DNA from: Streptococcus shenyangsis
GTDB taxonomy: Bacteria > Bacillota > Bacilli > Lactobacillales > Streptococcaceae
Length of the DNA: 64,000 nt
Assembly: GCF_006385785.1 (NCBI RefSeq)
Contig: NZ_VFSH01000001.1
Coordinates: forward strand, 1 to 64,000
Reading direction: 5' to 3'
Part shown: in pieces, positions 18,541 to 29,136 of the stretch
Layout of the letters: each line of letters begins with the position of its first letter
How positions within the stretch are numbered: the first letter of the stretch is position 1
The notes under the pieces: model-generated
What the model saw: only the letters and a program-made list of their open reading frames with translations
Database searches by the model: none
Told to the model about the DNA's origin: nothing
Position numbers and translations under genes: made by a program

Positions 18541-19602
18541 ATGTTGATTTTTCCTTTGTTAAATGATTTGTCAAGAAAAATCATCCATATTGACATGGAT
18601 GCCTTTTTTGCTGCGGTAGAAATCAGGGATAATCCTAAACTCAGAGGAAAACCTGTCATTATCGGAAGTGACCCTCGGCAAACAGGTGGGCGGGGAGTCG
18701 TTTCTACCTGTAGCTATGAGGCGCGAGCTTTTGGTGTCCATTCTGCTATGAGTTCCAAGGAAGCCTATGAGCGTTGTCCCCAGGCCGTCTTCATCTCAGG
18801 GAATTATGAGAAATATAAGTCTGTGGGCCTCCAGATTCGAGCTATTTTTAAGCGCTATACAGATTTGATTGAACCCATGAGCATTGACGAAGCCTATTTG
18901 GATGTAACAGAAAATAAACTCGGGATTAAGTCAGCGGTCAAAATCGCTCGCCTCATTCAAGAGGATATCTGGCAAGAACTTCATCTAACTGCTTCTGCCG
19001 GTGTTTCCTACAACAAATTCTTAGCTAAAATGGCGAGCGATTATCAAAAACCACATGGTCTGACAGTGATTCTACCTGACCAGGCTGAGGATTTTCTCAA
19101 ACAAATGGATATTTCCAAGTTTCATGGAGTAGGAAAAAAGACAGTAGAACGTCTGCATCAAATGGGGGTTTTTACTGGCGCTGACCTACTTGAAGTTCCT
19201 GAAGTGACTCTAATAGACCGTTTTGGCAGACTGGGCTATGACCTTTATCGAAAGGCTCGTGGCATTCACAACTCCCCCGTCAAATCCAATCGCATCCGTA
19301 AATCAATCGGCAAAGAGAAAACCTATGGAAAGATTCTCCGTGCCGAGGAAGACATCAAAAAAGAGCTGACTCTCCTATCAGAACGAGTCGCTCTCAATCT
19401 CAATCAACAAGAGAAAACTGGAAAAATTGTCATTCTGAAAATCCGCTACGAGGACTTTTCAACTCTTACTAAACGAAAAAGTCTTTCTCAAAAAACACAG
19501 GATGCTAGTCAGATAGGCCAAATAGCCCTGCAACTCTATGAAGAATTAAGCGAGAAAGAAAGAGGTGTCCGCCTATTGGGGATTACCGTGACTGGATTTT
19601 AA
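18541..19602 (+). CDS. dinB: DNA polymerase IV (Y-family, DinB)
   Basis: A 353-aa Y-family polymerase. The metal-binding motif [11 protein letters not shown] (about 17-27) and the second acidic motif SIDEAYLDV (about 114-122) are intact. [15 protein letters not shown] and a helix-hairpin-helix thumb ([16 protein letters not shown]) follow, then the little-finger domain. It performs translesion synthesis past damaged bases. The start has AAGGAG with 6-nt spacing. No LexA-type box is visible upstream, as expected in streptococci. The stop codon TAA is the first part of the following BOX element. Confidence 0.96.
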   Translation: MLIFPLLNDLSRKIIHIDMDAFFAAVEIRDNPKLRGKPVIIGSDPRQTGGRGVVSTCSYEARAFGVHSAMSSKEAYERCPQAVFISGNYEKYKSVGLQIRAIFKRYTDLIEPMSIDEAYLDVTENKLGIKSAVKIARLIQEDIWQELHLTASAGVSYNKFLAKMASDYQKPHGLTVILPDQAEDFLKQMDISKFHGVGKKTVERLHQMGVFTGADLLEVPEVTLIDRFGRLGYDLYRKARGIHNSPVKSNRIRKSIGKEKTYGKILRAEEDIKKELTLLSERVALNLNQQEKTGKIVILKIRYEDFSTLTKRKSLSQKTQDASQIGQIALQLYEELSEKERGVRLLGITVTGF

Positions 19603-19706
19603 TACTCTTCGAAAATCTCTTCAAACCACGTCAGCGTCACCTTACCGTACTCAAGTACAGCCTGCGGCTAGCTTCCTAGTTTGCTCTTTGATTTTCATTG
19701 AGTATA
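19602..19706 (+). repeat. BOX element (A-C type), plus orientation
   Basis: ATACTCTTCGAAAATCTC...CCACGTCAGCGTC...GTACTCAAGTACAGCCTG...GCTAGCTTCCTAGTTTGCTC...TTTTCATTGAGTATA. It has boxA and boxC with no boxB. The dinB stop codon TAA reads directly into it (TAATACTCTTCG). Confidence 0.95.
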
Positions 19707-19740
19707 AAACCTTGAAGAGTTGCCCCTTCAAGGTTTTTCT
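19707..19740. terminator. Bidirectional terminator between dinB/BOX and uppP
   Basis: AAACCTTGAAG / CTTCAAGGTTT stem with an 8-nt loop, T-rich on the plus side and A-rich on the left, so it can serve both converging genes. Confidence 0.85.
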
Positions 19741-20585
19741 TATACAAATAAACGAACAAAGCTATAAAGTAGCAAGACACCACCAAGCACGATACGGTAT
19801 TTACCAAAAAGAGTAAAGTCGTGTTTTTTCACATAGCTTGTCAAGAAACGAATAGCGACCATGCTGACTGCAAAGGCTACTCCCATCGCAACCAAGAGCA
19901 AGAACAATTGCCCAAAGCTCAAGAGCTGTCCTGCTTTCACAAATTTGAAAATCTTTAAGGCACTAGCTCCAAACATAACAGGAATTCCAAGATAGAAGGT
20001 AAATTCTGTCACAACAGAACGACTGGTTCCATTCAATAAACCACCGACGATTGTGGCTCCAGAACGGCTAGTTCCTGGTAAAAGGGCAAGAACTTGGAAG
20101 AGTCCGATATAGAAAGCTGTCGTATAAGGAAGCTTGTCCAACTCTGTTACACTTGGCTCGATAGCACGCGCTTTATTGCGCTTTTCCAAATAGATAAAGG
20201 CAATCCCATAAATAATCAACATGAGAGCAACTGAAACCATATTATGGAAGTGGGTATCAAACCAATCATCAAACTTAAAGACGGCAAGTAAAGGCAAAGT
20301 TGCAACCAAGACCTTCAACCACAGTCTCCAAGTCTTACGAATTTCCTGCTTGTCCTTAGTCGGTTTGAAAGGATTGAGCTTGTTAAAGTAAATCACCATA
20401 ACCGCTAAAATCGCTCCAAGCTGAATTACAACATTAAACATGGACATAAAGGCTTCATTTTGATTTTGGTATTGGATAAATTCCTCTGCTAAAATCAAGT
20501 GACCTGTACTGGAAATCGGCAACCATTCCGTAATTCCTTCGACAATACCAAAGAAGATAGATTTTAAAATTTCAATAAGATACAT
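19740..20585 (-). CDS. uppP: Undecaprenyl-diphosphatase (UppP/BacA)
   Basis: A 281-aa membrane protein with about eight TM segments. It has the two family signatures: [20 protein letters not shown] (about 13-32), with the catalytic Glu residues, and [11 protein letters not shown] (about 169-179), with the phosphate-binding Arg. It converts undecaprenyl pyrophosphate to the monophosphate, recycling the lipid carrier for peptidoglycan and teichoic acid, and gives bacitracin resistance when abundant. It is monocistronic; an extended -10 (TGCTATAAT, hexamer 20611-20616) lies just upstream on the minus strand. Confidence 0.96.
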   Translation of the reverse strand: MYLIEILKSIFFGIVEGITEWLPISSTGHLILAEEFIQYQNQNEAFMSMFNVVIQLGAILAVMVIYFNKLNPFKPTKDKQEIRKTWRLWLKVLVATLPLLAVFKFDDWFDTHFHNMVSVALMLIIYGIAFIYLEKRNKARAIEPSVTELDKLPYTTAFYIGLFQVLALLPGTSRSGATIVGGLLNGTSRSVVTEFTFYLGIPVMFGASALKIFKFVKAGQLLSFGQLFLLLVAMGVAFAVSMVAIRFLTSYVKKHDFTLFGKYRIVLGGVLLLYSFVRLFV

Positions 20586-20646
20586 AGATTACTCCTTTTT
20601 TCTATCTTCCATTATAGCATACTTTTTCAGTCTATGGCAGTTCTCT

Positions 20647-22536
20647 TTAAAAGGCTCCGATACTGCCGCCACCTCCGCCTCCAGAGAAGCCACCTCCAGA
20701 ACTTCCACTTCCAGAAGATACGGAGTAGGTGCTTGCTGTATTTGCGACACTGGCATAATGGCTCATTTGCGCGCTTGAATGATAAAACATACTGTGCCAG
20801 CCATAAGCTACATAGAGGTTGATATCTGGATTTTCCACTTGAATCTGATAAACCTTCATCAAATGACTGACCTTGTCCGCATAGCCAAATAAGGTCGCAT
20901 AGACCAAGAGGCGATTCCAGACCACAATACTTTCCAATTCAGCCTGATCCAATCGTGCAATCTCACGCAACATATTTTCAAAACTGGTCCAGAGATAGTA
21001 GATTTCTGCTCCTGCTTCATTTAGGACACCATCACGATTATCTAGTCGAAGCTTCCAATAATAGAAAACAGCCAAAACCAAACCTAGAAAACCAAGTATT
21101 GGCAAGAGGAGGTAAAGATAGCCATAAACATCCAAACTGTACAAGAACAAACCAAATCCGATAAATAGGGGCAGGATAGTCAAGGACCCCATACCCACTT
21201 GCAAGGCTTTTTCCCCACTAGTTAAAGGACGATAGTAATCCGGAAGCCCCCAGAAGGTAACCCGATTTCTCACTCCTTCTTGCATCTGGTTCAATACTTC
21301 TTCAAAAGAAGATTTGAGCTGACGCCCCTTTGCTTGAATCCGTTTTTCATCAGAGACTTTTGCTCTACGATAAAGACTATCAGATACCTTGTAATCCGCA
21401 AACAAATTGGAAAGAGTTTCTTCTTTTTTGCCTGAAAAAGCCAGATTTAGACAGTCTTTCTCAAAACTGGACAAACCATCTTCTTTTACTAGCCTCAAAC
21501 CAACTGCATCTCCTTCTGAAATAATAGAGACATTCCCACGATCTATCACATCTAGCAAGGTAGCTTGAATAAGTTGGTCAAAGGTGAATTTACCTGCTCC
21601 TTTTGTTAGAGGACTCACTTCCTCTAAAGAGGTCGAGTAGACAGCCTCTGATAAAACCATAGGCTCTAATTCCATTGGTGGTTCATAGAGACGATGATTT
21701 TTGGCATATTTGACTGAAGGAGTGGTCTTTCTTCTATAGATAAAATAAAAGCAGACACTCAATAACAAGGAAATGGAAAGTAGCAAAGGAAATACCCAAG
21801 TAACGAGTTGTTTACTCTGATCTTTTTCTCTAACAATCGAGTCTTCTATCTTATTAAACTCTTCTAAACGATTCCCTTTCAATCCCTGATCCCTAGCGCT
21901 AGCAAAATCGGTCCGAGGCCAGTAGGCATGCAATTCAACTCCACGCTTAGCCGGAAGATCGTCCAAACGAATAGTATAATCAAGGCTACTCTTTTCAACC
22001 GTTCCCTCTCTAAAGAGTTTCCCTGTGTGGAAAAAGAGTTTTTCAGCCCCCTTGTCTCCCCTTACATGAAATTCAAACTTTCCAATAGTCCCTGAACTAT
22101 CTGTCAGAGGCTGCCAATTTAATTCAGCGATATCATCATAAAGGAAAAGCAAATTCTTTAAGTTCCAGATAAGGTCAACTTCAACTGTATCGCCATCTTG
22201 ACCTGGATTATAAACTTTAACAGTATAACCATCTGCTCCTTCTGTCACTTCGCTCGTAACATCTGTCAGTTCAGCACCATTTTTCGAGACCTGAACCTTT
22301 GGATGGGAATCAATGTCAAATCCGCTAGGCATCTTGCCAGCACGTCCAAGTCCCACGATTTGGCCCTTAAAGTCCTCCTCAAACTGGTAAACTATCTTCT
22401 GTCTAAATTCTGCTGTATTGTCTGCATGAATATACAAATCCCCTTGATAAGAGTTTATCTTGAAATCAATGGCAAAAACAGAGAATGGCAGAAGGAAAAA
22501 CAAGCCTAAAACAAATAAGAAAAAAGTTTTTTTCAT
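20647..22536 (-). CDS. DUF2207-domain membrane protein
   Basis: A 629-aa predicted membrane protein. It has a signal peptide (KKTFFLFVLGLFFLLPFSVFA), an extracellular beta-rich DUF2207 domain (about 25-245), one TM segment (about 247-268), a cytoplasmic stretch, a TM hairpin (about 445-495), and a cytoplasmic tail ending in a Ser/Gly-rich run (SSGGGFSGGGGGGSIGAF). The glycine-rich tail is typical of this family. The function is unknown. The frame extends one codon to a TTG, but the ATG at 22536 has AAGGGGG at 8 nt. An extended -10 (TGATATAAT) precedes it. Confidence 0.85.
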   Translation of the reverse strand: MKKTFFLFVLGLFFLLPFSVFAIDFKINSYQGDLYIHADNTAEFRQKIVYQFEEDFKGQIVGLGRAGKMPSGFDIDSHPKVQVSKNGAELTDVTSEVTEGADGYTVKVYNPGQDGDTVEVDLIWNLKNLLFLYDDIAELNWQPLTDSSGTIGKFEFHVRGDKGAEKLFFHTGKLFREGTVEKSSLDYTIRLDDLPAKRGVELHAYWPRTDFASARDQGLKGNRLEEFNKIEDSIVREKDQSKQLVTWVFPLLLSISLLLSVCFYFIYRRKTTPSVKYAKNHRLYEPPMELEPMVLSEAVYSTSLEEVSPLTKGAGKFTFDQLIQATLLDVIDRGNVSIISEGDAVGLRLVKEDGLSSFEKDCLNLAFSGKKEETLSNLFADYKVSDSLYRRAKVSDEKRIQAKGRQLKSSFEEVLNQMQEGVRNRVTFWGLPDYYRPLTSGEKALQVGMGSLTILPLFIGFGLFLYSLDVYGYLYLLLPILGFLGLVLAVFYYWKLRLDNRDGVLNEAGAEIYYLWTSFENMLREIARLDQAELESIVVWNRLLVYATLFGYADKVSHLMKVYQIQVENPDINLYVAYGWHSMFYHSSAQMSHYASVANTASTYSVSSGSGSSGGGFSGGGGGGSIGAF

Positions 22537-22566
22537 CAACTAAGCCCCCTTTTTATCTTTGCTATC

Positions 22567-22632
22567 ATTATATCATTTTTTCATAAGTAAGGGCTTACCT
22601 ATATTGAAAAATAGAGTTTTTTTCGATAAAAT
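22567..22632. promoter_or_regulatory. Divergent promoters of DUF2207 gene and amino acid ABC transporter
   Basis: Plus strand: TTGAAA (22604-22609), 17 bp, TAAAAT (22627-22632) for the ABC operon. Minus strand: an extended -10 TGATATAAT (hexamer 22567-22572) for the DUF2207 gene, with no clear -35. Confidence 0.6.
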
Positions 22633-22674
22633 AGGAGACAGTTATTTTTTAATAGATTAGAAATAGGAGAAATC

Positions 22675-24240
22675 ATGAGAAAAATATACTTATCTATTTT
22701 CACAAGTCTCTTGCTGATGCTGGGATTTGTTAATGTTGCCCAAGCCGATGAATATTTACGCATCGGAATGGAAGCAGCATATGCTCCCTTTAACTGGACC
22801 CAGGACGATGATAGCAATGGAGCTGTCAAAATCGATGGAACTAACCAGTATGCCAATGGATACGATGTCCAAATTGCCAAGAAAATCGCTAAGGACTTAG
22901 GTAAAGAACCTTTGGTTGTTAAAACCAAGTGGGAAGGTCTAGTCCCTGCCCTTACTTCTGGTAAGATTGACATGATTATTGCAGGTATGAGTCCTACTGC
23001 AGAACGCAAACAAGAAATTGCCTTTTCAAGCAGTTACTACACTAGCGAACCAGTTCTACTAGTCAAAAAAGATTCTGCCTACGCAAATGCTAAATCTTTA
23101 GATGACTTTAATGGTGCGAAAATCACTTCTCAACAAGGTGTCTACCTCTACGACTTGATTGCACAAATCCCAGGTGCTAAAAAAGAAACAGCCATGGGAG
23201 ACTTCGCTCAAATGCGCCAAGCTCTTGAGGCTGGTGTCATCGATGCCTATGTTTCTGAACGCCCAGAAGCTCTGACTGCTGAAGCTGCTAACTCTAAGTT
23301 CAAGATGGTCCAAGTGGAACCAGGTTTCAAAACTGGGGAAGAAGATACAGCTATCGCCATTGGACTTCGTAAAGATGACAATCGTATTAGCCAAATCAAT
23401 GCCAGCATTGAAACCATTTCAAAAGATGACCAAGTTGCCTTGATGGATCGTATGATCAAGGAACAACCTGCCGAATCTACAACAACTGAAGAGACTAGCA
23501 GTAATTTCTTCAGCCAAGTCGCTAAAATTCTTTCTGAAAACTGGCAACAACTCTTGCGTGGTGCTGGTATCACTCTTTTAATCTCTATCGTCGGAACCAT
23601 CACAGGTCTCATTATCGGTCTTGCCATTGGTGTCTTCCGTACTGCTCCTCTCTCTGAAAACAAAGCCATTTATGGCCTACAAAAACTAGTCAGCTGGATC
23701 CTCAATGTCTACATTGAAATTTTCCGTGGTACTCCAATGATCGTTCAATCAATGGTTATCTACTATGGAACTGCCCAAGCTTTCGGTATCAACCTTGACC
23801 GTACACTGGCCGCTATCTTCATCGTTTCAATTAACACTGGTGCCTACATGACTGAAATCGTCCGTGGTGGTATCCTAGCGGTTGACAAGGGACAATTTGA
23901 AGCCGCTACTGCTCTTGGTATGACTCATAACCAAACCATGCGTAAGATTGTCCTACCTCAGGTAGTCCGTAACATCCTACCCGCAACTGGTAATGAGTTT
24001 ATCATCAATATCAAAGATACATCTGTATTGAACGTTATCTCTGTTGTCGAACTTTATTTCTCAGGAAATACCGTGGCAACACAAACCTATCAATACTTCC
24101 AGACATTTACAATCATCGCCGTGATTTACTTTGTCCTCACCTTCACCGTAACACGTATCCTACGCTTCATCGAGCGCCGAATGGACATGGATACCTATAC
24201 TACAGGTGCTAACCAAATGCAAACGGAGGATTTGAAATAA
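22675..24240 (+). CDS. Polar amino acid ABC transporter, substrate-binding/permease fusion
   Basis: A 521-aa fused protein. It has a signal peptide ([24 protein letters not shown]), a family-3 substrate-binding domain (about 27-270: [28 protein letters not shown]), a linker, and a HisM/GlnP-type permease domain (about 290-505). The permease domain has the EAA-like loop [21 protein letters not shown]. Such fusions import glutamine or other polar amino acids with the binding domain tethered to the membrane. The stop overlaps the ATPase start by one base (TAATG). Confidence 0.92.
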   Translation: MRKIYLSIFTSLLLMLGFVNVAQADEYLRIGMEAAYAPFNWTQDDDSNGAVKIDGTNQYANGYDVQIAKKIAKDLGKEPLVVKTKWEGLVPALTSGKIDMIIAGMSPTAERKQEIAFSSSYYTSEPVLLVKKDSAYANAKSLDDFNGAKITSQQGVYLYDLIAQIPGAKKETAMGDFAQMRQALEAGVIDAYVSERPEALTAEAANSKFKMVQVEPGFKTGEEDTAIAIGLRKDDNRISQINASIETISKDDQVALMDRMIKEQPAESTTTEETSSNFFSQVAKILSENWQQLLRGAGITLLISIVGTITGLIIGLAIGVFRTAPLSENKAIYGLQKLVSWILNVYIEIFRGTPMIVQSMVIYYGTAQAFGINLDRTLAAIFIVSINTGAYMTEIVRGGILAVDKGQFEAATALGMTHNQTMRKIVLPQVVRNILPATGNEFIINIKDTSVLNVISVVELYFSGNTVATQTYQYFQTFTIIAVIYFVLTFTVTRILRFIERRMDMDTYTTGANQMQTEDLK

Positions 24241-24980
24241 TGACCCAAGCAATCCTTGAAATTAAACACCTCAAAAAATCCTACGGACAAAACGAAGTGC
24301 TAAAAGACATTTCTCTCACTGTCCACAAGGGAGAGGTCATCTCTATCATCGGAAGCTCTGGAAGCGGAAAATCAACCTTCCTACGCTCCATTAACCTACT
24401 TGAAACACCAACTGATGGACAAATCCTTTATCATGGACAAAACGTCCTCGAAAAAGGCTATGACCTCACGCAATACCGTGAAAAGTTGGGAATGGTTTTC
24501 CAATCCTTTAACCTCTTTGAAAATCTCAACGTTCTTGAAAACACAATCGTCGCTCAGACAACAGTCCTTAAACGTGAACGCACAGAAGCTGAAAAGATTG
24601 CCAAAGAAAACCTTGAAAAAGTCGGCATGGGGGAACGCTACTGGCAAGCCAAGCCAAAACAACTCTCAGGTGGTCAAAAACAACGTGTGGCTATCGCTCG
24701 TGCCCTCTCCATGAATCCAGACGCTATTCTCTTTGATGAACCAACATCAGCTCTCGATCCAGAAATGGTTGGAGAAGTCCTTAAAATCATGCAGGAACTG
24801 GCCCAAGAAGGCTTGACTATGATTGTAGTGACTCACGAGATGGAATTCGCTCGCGATGTCTCTCACCGTGTTATCTTTATGGATAAGGGTGTTATTGCTG
24901 AAGAAGGTAAACCAGAAGACCTCTTCACCAATCCTAAAGAAGACCGAACAAAAGAATTCCTTCAACGTTATCTCAAATAA
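24240..24980 (+). CDS. Polar amino acid ABC transporter ATPase (GlnQ-like)
   Basis: A 246-aa ABC ATPase with Walker [10 protein letters not shown] (about 38-46), Q-loop MVFQSFNLF, signature [15 protein letters not shown] (about 144-158), Walker [15 protein letters not shown] and H-loop VTHEMEFA. Sequence style is the PAAT/GlnQ family. It is translationally coupled to the binding-protein/permease fusion and powers it from the cytoplasmic side. A terminator follows at once. Confidence 0.94.
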   Translation: MTQAILEIKHLKKSYGQNEVLKDISLTVHKGEVISIIGSSGSGKSTFLRSINLLETPTDGQILYHGQNVLEKGYDLTQYREKLGMVFQSFNLFENLNVLENTIVAQTTVLKRERTEAEKIAKENLEKVGMGERYWQAKPKQLSGGQKQRVAIARALSMNPDAILFDEPTSALDPEMVGEVLKIMQELAQEGLTMIVVTHEMEFARDVSHRVIFMDKGVIAEEGKPEDLFTNPKEDRTKEFLQRYLK

Positions 24981-24985
24981 AAAGA

Positions 24986-25015
24986 AAAGGCTGCATCAAC
25001 CGTGCAGTCTTTTTG
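24986..25015 (+). terminator. Terminator of the amino acid ABC operon
   Basis: AAGGCTGCA / TGCAGTCTT stem with a 7-nt loop followed by TTTG. Confidence 0.85.
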
Positions 25016-25070
25016 CTGGCCAAAAAATGAAAAGGCAGACCCAATTCAAGAATCCGCCATTATCCAAAGA

Positions 25071-25286
25071 TTAATCTTCAAATTTTTCATGATTTTTTTC
25101 ATAGAAATCAATTAAACCTAGAGCTGTTTCAAATGAAATATTTTTTACTTTTGCACGACCCTGCGCTAGAGCAATGATAGACATTTCACGCGCATTCGTT
25201 TCTTTAGAGATACGGTAGCCTGTGATTTTCTTATCACGAACCCAGCCAACAACTGATTCTACTTTTTCAAAGTTTGACTTAGCCAT
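25071..25286 (-). CDS. Small HTH-like protein of unknown function
   Basis: A 71-aa protein, highly charged. The segment ITGYRISKETNAREMSIIALAQGRAKVKNISFETALGLIDFYE (about 20-62) has the spacing of an XRE/Cro-like helix-turn-helix: a turn before ISKET, a recognition helix near MSIIALAQGR, and a following NISFETA helix. The first helix is weakly defined, so DNA binding is likely but not certain. The gene is monocistronic with AGGAGAAGG before the ATG and a strong promoter. It sits at the edge of the large non-coding gap. Confidence 0.7.
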   Translation of the reverse strand: MAKSNFEKVESVVGWVRDKKITGYRISKETNAREMSIIALAQGRAKVKNISFETALGLIDFYEKNHEKFED

Positions 25287-25319
25287 GTCCTTCTCCTATT
25301 TTCTTCTTTACGATATATT

Positions 25320-25348
25320 ATTCTATACGTTTTTATGTCTTTTGTCAA
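25320..25348 (-). promoter_or_regulatory. Promoter of the small HTH-like gene
   Basis: Minus strand TTGACA, 17-bp spacer, TAGAAT: a consensus -35 and a 5/6 -10. Confidence 0.75.
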
Positions 25349-25968
25349 TAAAAAAACATATATTCAATAAAATAAAAGATTTTTATTTTTCTTACTTCTT
25401 TTTTAAAGCCGATAATATATAGGTTTTTACTTGCTATAAACCATTAGCAAGCACCTAAAAAATAATTGAATTATTAAACTTTAAATTCGCAAAAATATTC
25501 ACCGAGAAAAAATACCAGTTTCTCAATAAGATAAACAGGAGTCATATCTATATCTTCATTTTAATCTATAAGTTTGTCAAAGAGAATCTTCCTTTTCGGA
25601 CTATCTCATATCTATTTTATCCTTTCTATTTCCTTTGTTTCCCTTCCTATTATAACTTTTTTAACCGGTACAATTGACTTATCTCATCAAATTTTGCATA
25701 TTCTTATAACACACCGCTATTACAATCAGCATTTAGAATAGAACTTCCTAGTATTCCAAATGTTCTACTCGCCTCATATTACTGCTATCATATACTATAT
25801 TCAATCAACTCACCAAATCTACTTTATAAGCATTGATTATTTTTTCTAATTCCTATTATATTTAATCAAACTTAAAATTAGATATATATAAAATATGGTA
25901 TTCTAAAAAATAACCCTATATATAACAAGTCATTCTTCTTTATTATCATAAGCTGAAATAAAAAATAA
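25349..25968. other. AT-rich non-coding region, possibly decayed DNA
   Basis: About 620 bp with no open frame that has both a Shine-Dalgarno and coding character. It holds several short inverted repeats, e.g. CTTGCTA / TAGCAAG (about 25430-25452) and TAGAAC / GTTCTA (about 25738-25766), none with a clear T-run. Short frames of 17-23 codons occur on the minus strand but show no recognisable product. It may be a decayed insertion. Confidence 0.5.
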
Positions 25969-26077
25969 TAGGTGCTATAGTGAGTTGTAGTAGAAATAGC
26001 ACGATAGATTTCCTAAATCCATAGGAATCGCCCCCTTTCTTCACCCTCATTATAACACCTATACATCGATTGTGCAA
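25960..26077 (-). ncRNA. Candidate small transcription unit with 15-codon ORF
   Basis: On the minus strand: TTGCAC (-35, 26072-26077), 17 bp, TATAAT with extended TG (26049-26054). Then GAAAGGGGG as a Shine-Dalgarno, ATG at 26022, a 15-codon frame (MDLGNLSCYFYYNSL) stopping at 25975, and a hairpin GTGCTAT / ATAGCAC that overlaps the stop and runs into TATTATTTTTT. All parts of a compact gene of about 80 nt are present in order. The peptide is not recognised. It may instead be a non-coding RNA, or a chance product of the repeat element it coincides with. Confidence 0.4.
25969..26061. repeat. 93-bp MITE-like element with 16-bp terminal inverted repeats
   Basis: The left end TAGGTGCTATAGTGAG and the reverse complement of the right end, TAGGTGTTATAATGAG, agree at 14 of 16 positions. 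Inside are two further hairpins (GTGCTAT / ATAGCAC and GATTTCCTA / TAGGAATC). TA at both outer ends would fit a TA target duplication. The size and layout recall RUP, the small streptococcal repeat thought to be mobilised by IS630-type transposases, but I cannot confirm identity by eye and no second copy is in this window. Confidence 0.55.
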
Positions 26078-26103
26078 ATAATATGATATTTTTTTATTAG
26101 TCC

Positions 26104-27354
26104 TCAGACAAGCATATTATAGAGCGTTTCATTACCATTTAAGTTAATATAAGCTGGATCAAAACCTTCCATTCTACGGATTAAACCTGCATAATCATGC
26201 TTATCTGCTAAGGCAATCCCAATCAATACAGGCCCTGTACCCTTGCTAGCTCGTTTGATATACTCAAAACGTGTGATATCATCATTCGGCCCCAAGATAT
26301 CATTTACAAACTCACGCAAAGCTCCTGGACGCTGTGGAAAATTGACCACAAAGTAATGCTTGATGCCATCATAAATCAAGGCACGCTCTTCCATTTCTGG
26401 CATACGGTTGATATCATTATTTCCTCCAGAAATGATACAACAAATGGTTTTCCCCTTGATATATTCAGCTAAAACCTCTAAAGAGGCGATACTAGCCGCT
26501 CCAGCAGGTTCTGCGACAATCCCTTGCTTAGAGTAGAGGTCAATCAAGGTTTCAGAAATCAGACCCTCGTCAACACCTACCAAGGTTTGAACATGTTGAC
26601 GAGTTGCCTCATAGGTCAACTGACCTACCTTTTGCACAGCAATCCCATCCGCAAATTTATCAATTTCTTTGAGTTTAACAGGCCCACCAGCTTCAAAGGC
26701 AGCCTTCATGGAACGTGCCCCATTAGCCTCTACTCCTATGACTTCAATCTCTGGATTTGTTTCTTTGATATAGGTAGAAACCCCAGCAATCAGACCGCCA
26801 CCTCCAACAGGAACCAAGACAGCATCAAAATCAATCGATTCTTTTCGAGCTTCTTCTAAAATCTCATAAGCAACGGTCCCTTGACCAGCTTGAACATGTG
26901 CATCATCAAAAGGATCAATAAAGGTACGATTTTCAGAGACTGTAAATTCTTGAGCTGCTTTAGCTGAGGCATCAAAGGTATCTCCAACTAGTTTAATGGT
27001 TACGAAGTCCCCACCAAAAAAGCGAACTTGACCAATCTTTTGTTGCGGCGTAGTAATGGGCATAAAGATAGTAGCAGGAATTTTCATCTCATTACAAGTA
27101 TAGGCAACTCCCTGCGCATGATTTCCTGCAGAAGCACAGACTACCCCACGTTCACGCTCTTCCTTGCTGAGCTGGGAAATGGCATAATAAGCACCACGGA
27201 TCTTAAAAGAACGAACACGCTGGGCATTTTCTTTTTTCAAATAAATCTTAGCACCATACTTCTCCGATAAATAATGGTCGTAATCCAGTGGGGTATTCAC
27301 AACCACACCGTTCAAGACTTTATGAGCCTTGATGATATCTTTTGAACTTAACAT
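26104..27354 (-). CDS. ilvA: Threonine ammonia-lyase (threonine dehydratase)
   Basis: A 416-aa PLP enzyme. The PLP lysine lies in RSFKIRGAYYAI (about 48-59), the phosphate-binding glycine loop is VPVGGGGLIAGVS (about 180-192), and a single ACT-like regulatory domain is at the C-terminus (HYFVVNFPQRPGALREFVNDIL, about 335 onward). It deaminates threonine to 2-oxobutanoate, the first isoleucine-specific step. Two tandem ATGs exist; the second, 6 nt after AGGAG, is better spaced and is used here. It lies downstream of ilvC behind a terminator-like hairpin. Confidence 0.95.
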   Translation of the reverse strand: MLSSKDIIKAHKVLNGVVVNTPLDYDHYLSEKYGAKIYLKKENAQRVRSFKIRGAYYAISQLSKEERERGVVCASAGNHAQGVAYTCNEMKIPATIFMPITTPQQKIGQVRFFGGDFVTIKLVGDTFDASAKAAQEFTVSENRTFIDPFDDAHVQAGQGTVAYEILEEARKESIDFDAVLVPVGGGGLIAGVSTYIKETNPEIEVIGVEANGARSMKAAFEAGGPVKLKEIDKFADGIAVQKVGQLTYEATRQHVQTLVGVDEGLISETLIDLYSKQGIVAEPAGAASIASLEVLAEYIKGKTICCIISGGNNDINRMPEMEERALIYDGIKHYFVVNFPQRPGALREFVNDILGPNDDITRFEYIKRASKGTGPVLIGIALADKHDYAGLIRRMEGFDPAYINLNGNETLYNMLV

Positions 27355-27417
27355 CATTTTCTCCTAGACTATTTCATACTATCACAATCCATCCTCTTAA
27401 AAGAGAGATGAATTGAT

Positions 27418-27448
27418 TATAAAAGCGAGTTAGTCCCCCAACTCGCCT
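27418..27448 (-). terminator. Terminator after ilvC
   Basis: Minus strand GCGAGTT / AACTCGC with an 8-nt loop followed by TTTTAT, 22 bp after the ilvC stop. Readthrough into ilvA may still occur. Confidence 0.7.
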
Positions 27449-27467
27449 TCACCTTAATTTCTATAAA

Positions 27468-28514
<1,047 letters not shown>

Positions 28515-28554
28515 TTATTACCTTTTAGGCTGGTTTAACAAATTTAAGTTTTTT

Positions 28555-28660
28555 TATACTCAATGAAAATCAAAGAGCAAACTAGGAAGCTAGCCGCAGG
28601 CTGTACTTGAGTACGGCAAGGGGCAGCTGACGTGGTTTGAATTTGATTTTCGAAGAGTAT
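28555..28660 (-). repeat. BOX element (A-C type), minus orientation
   Basis: On the minus strand it starts TAATACTCTTCGAAAATC, whose TAA is the ilvN stop codon, and ends with GCTAGCTTCCTAGTTTGCTC and TTTTCATTGAGTATA. It has no boxB. It separates ilvN from ilvC. Confidence 0.95.
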
Positions 28661-29136
28661 TAGTCGCGGGTAAATCCAGTTGCACCCGTTCGAGCAATAT
28701 TACGAATACCATATGGTCGAATAACTCTCAATAGAGCTTCACTCTTTTCAGCATTTCCTGTCATCTGAATGGTAATCGAACTTGGTGCTACGTCTACAAC
28801 TGTTGCACGGAAAGGTTGAATAATAGCTAGAATCTCAGCTCGCTTCTCAGCTGGCGCTGACATCTTAACCAAAATCACCTCGCGCTCCAAATGAGGCTTG
28901 TCTGTAATATCTCGAATGCGAATCACATCAATCTGACGATTGAGTTGCTTGATGATTTGCTCCACTTCATCATGTGAAGCTACATCAATAATAATGGTGA
29001 TGCGTGATACATTCGGATCTTCTGTTGCTCCAACAGAGATGCTTTCAATATTAACCTGACGACGAGACAGAACGCCAGTAAAGCGATTGAGGACTCCTGA
29101 ACGATTTTGTAGTTTTGCTGTTAACATTCTACGCAT
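28660..29136 (-). CDS. ilvN: Acetolactate synthase small (regulatory) subunit
   Basis: A 158-aa protein with an N-terminal ACT domain (LTAKLQNRSGVLNRFTGVLSRRQVNIESISVG, about 5-36) and a C-terminal AHAS small-subunit domain (about 80-158). It binds valine and confers feedback inhibition on IlvB. It overlaps ilvB by 8 bp, so the two are translationally coupled. The stop codon is shared with the start of a BOX repeat. Confidence 0.96.
   Translation of the reverse strand: MRRMLTAKLQNRSGVLNRFTGVLSRRQVNIESISVGATEDPNVSRITIIIDVASHDEVEQIIKQLNRQIDVIRIRDITDKPHLEREVILVKMSAPAEKRAEILAIIQPFRATVVDVAPSSITIQMTGNAEKSEALLRVIRPYGIRNIARTGATGFTRD

Noticed and set aside
25500-25760. Short minus-strand frames of 17-23 codons in the AT-rich gap as possible small toxins
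   Set aside because: None matches a known small-toxin pattern such as Fst, and their ribosome sites are weak or badly spaced.
25969-26061. Naming the 93-bp element as RUP
   Set aside because: The size and terminal repeats are suggestive, but I cannot align it to the RUP consensus by eye, so it is reported only as RUP-like.
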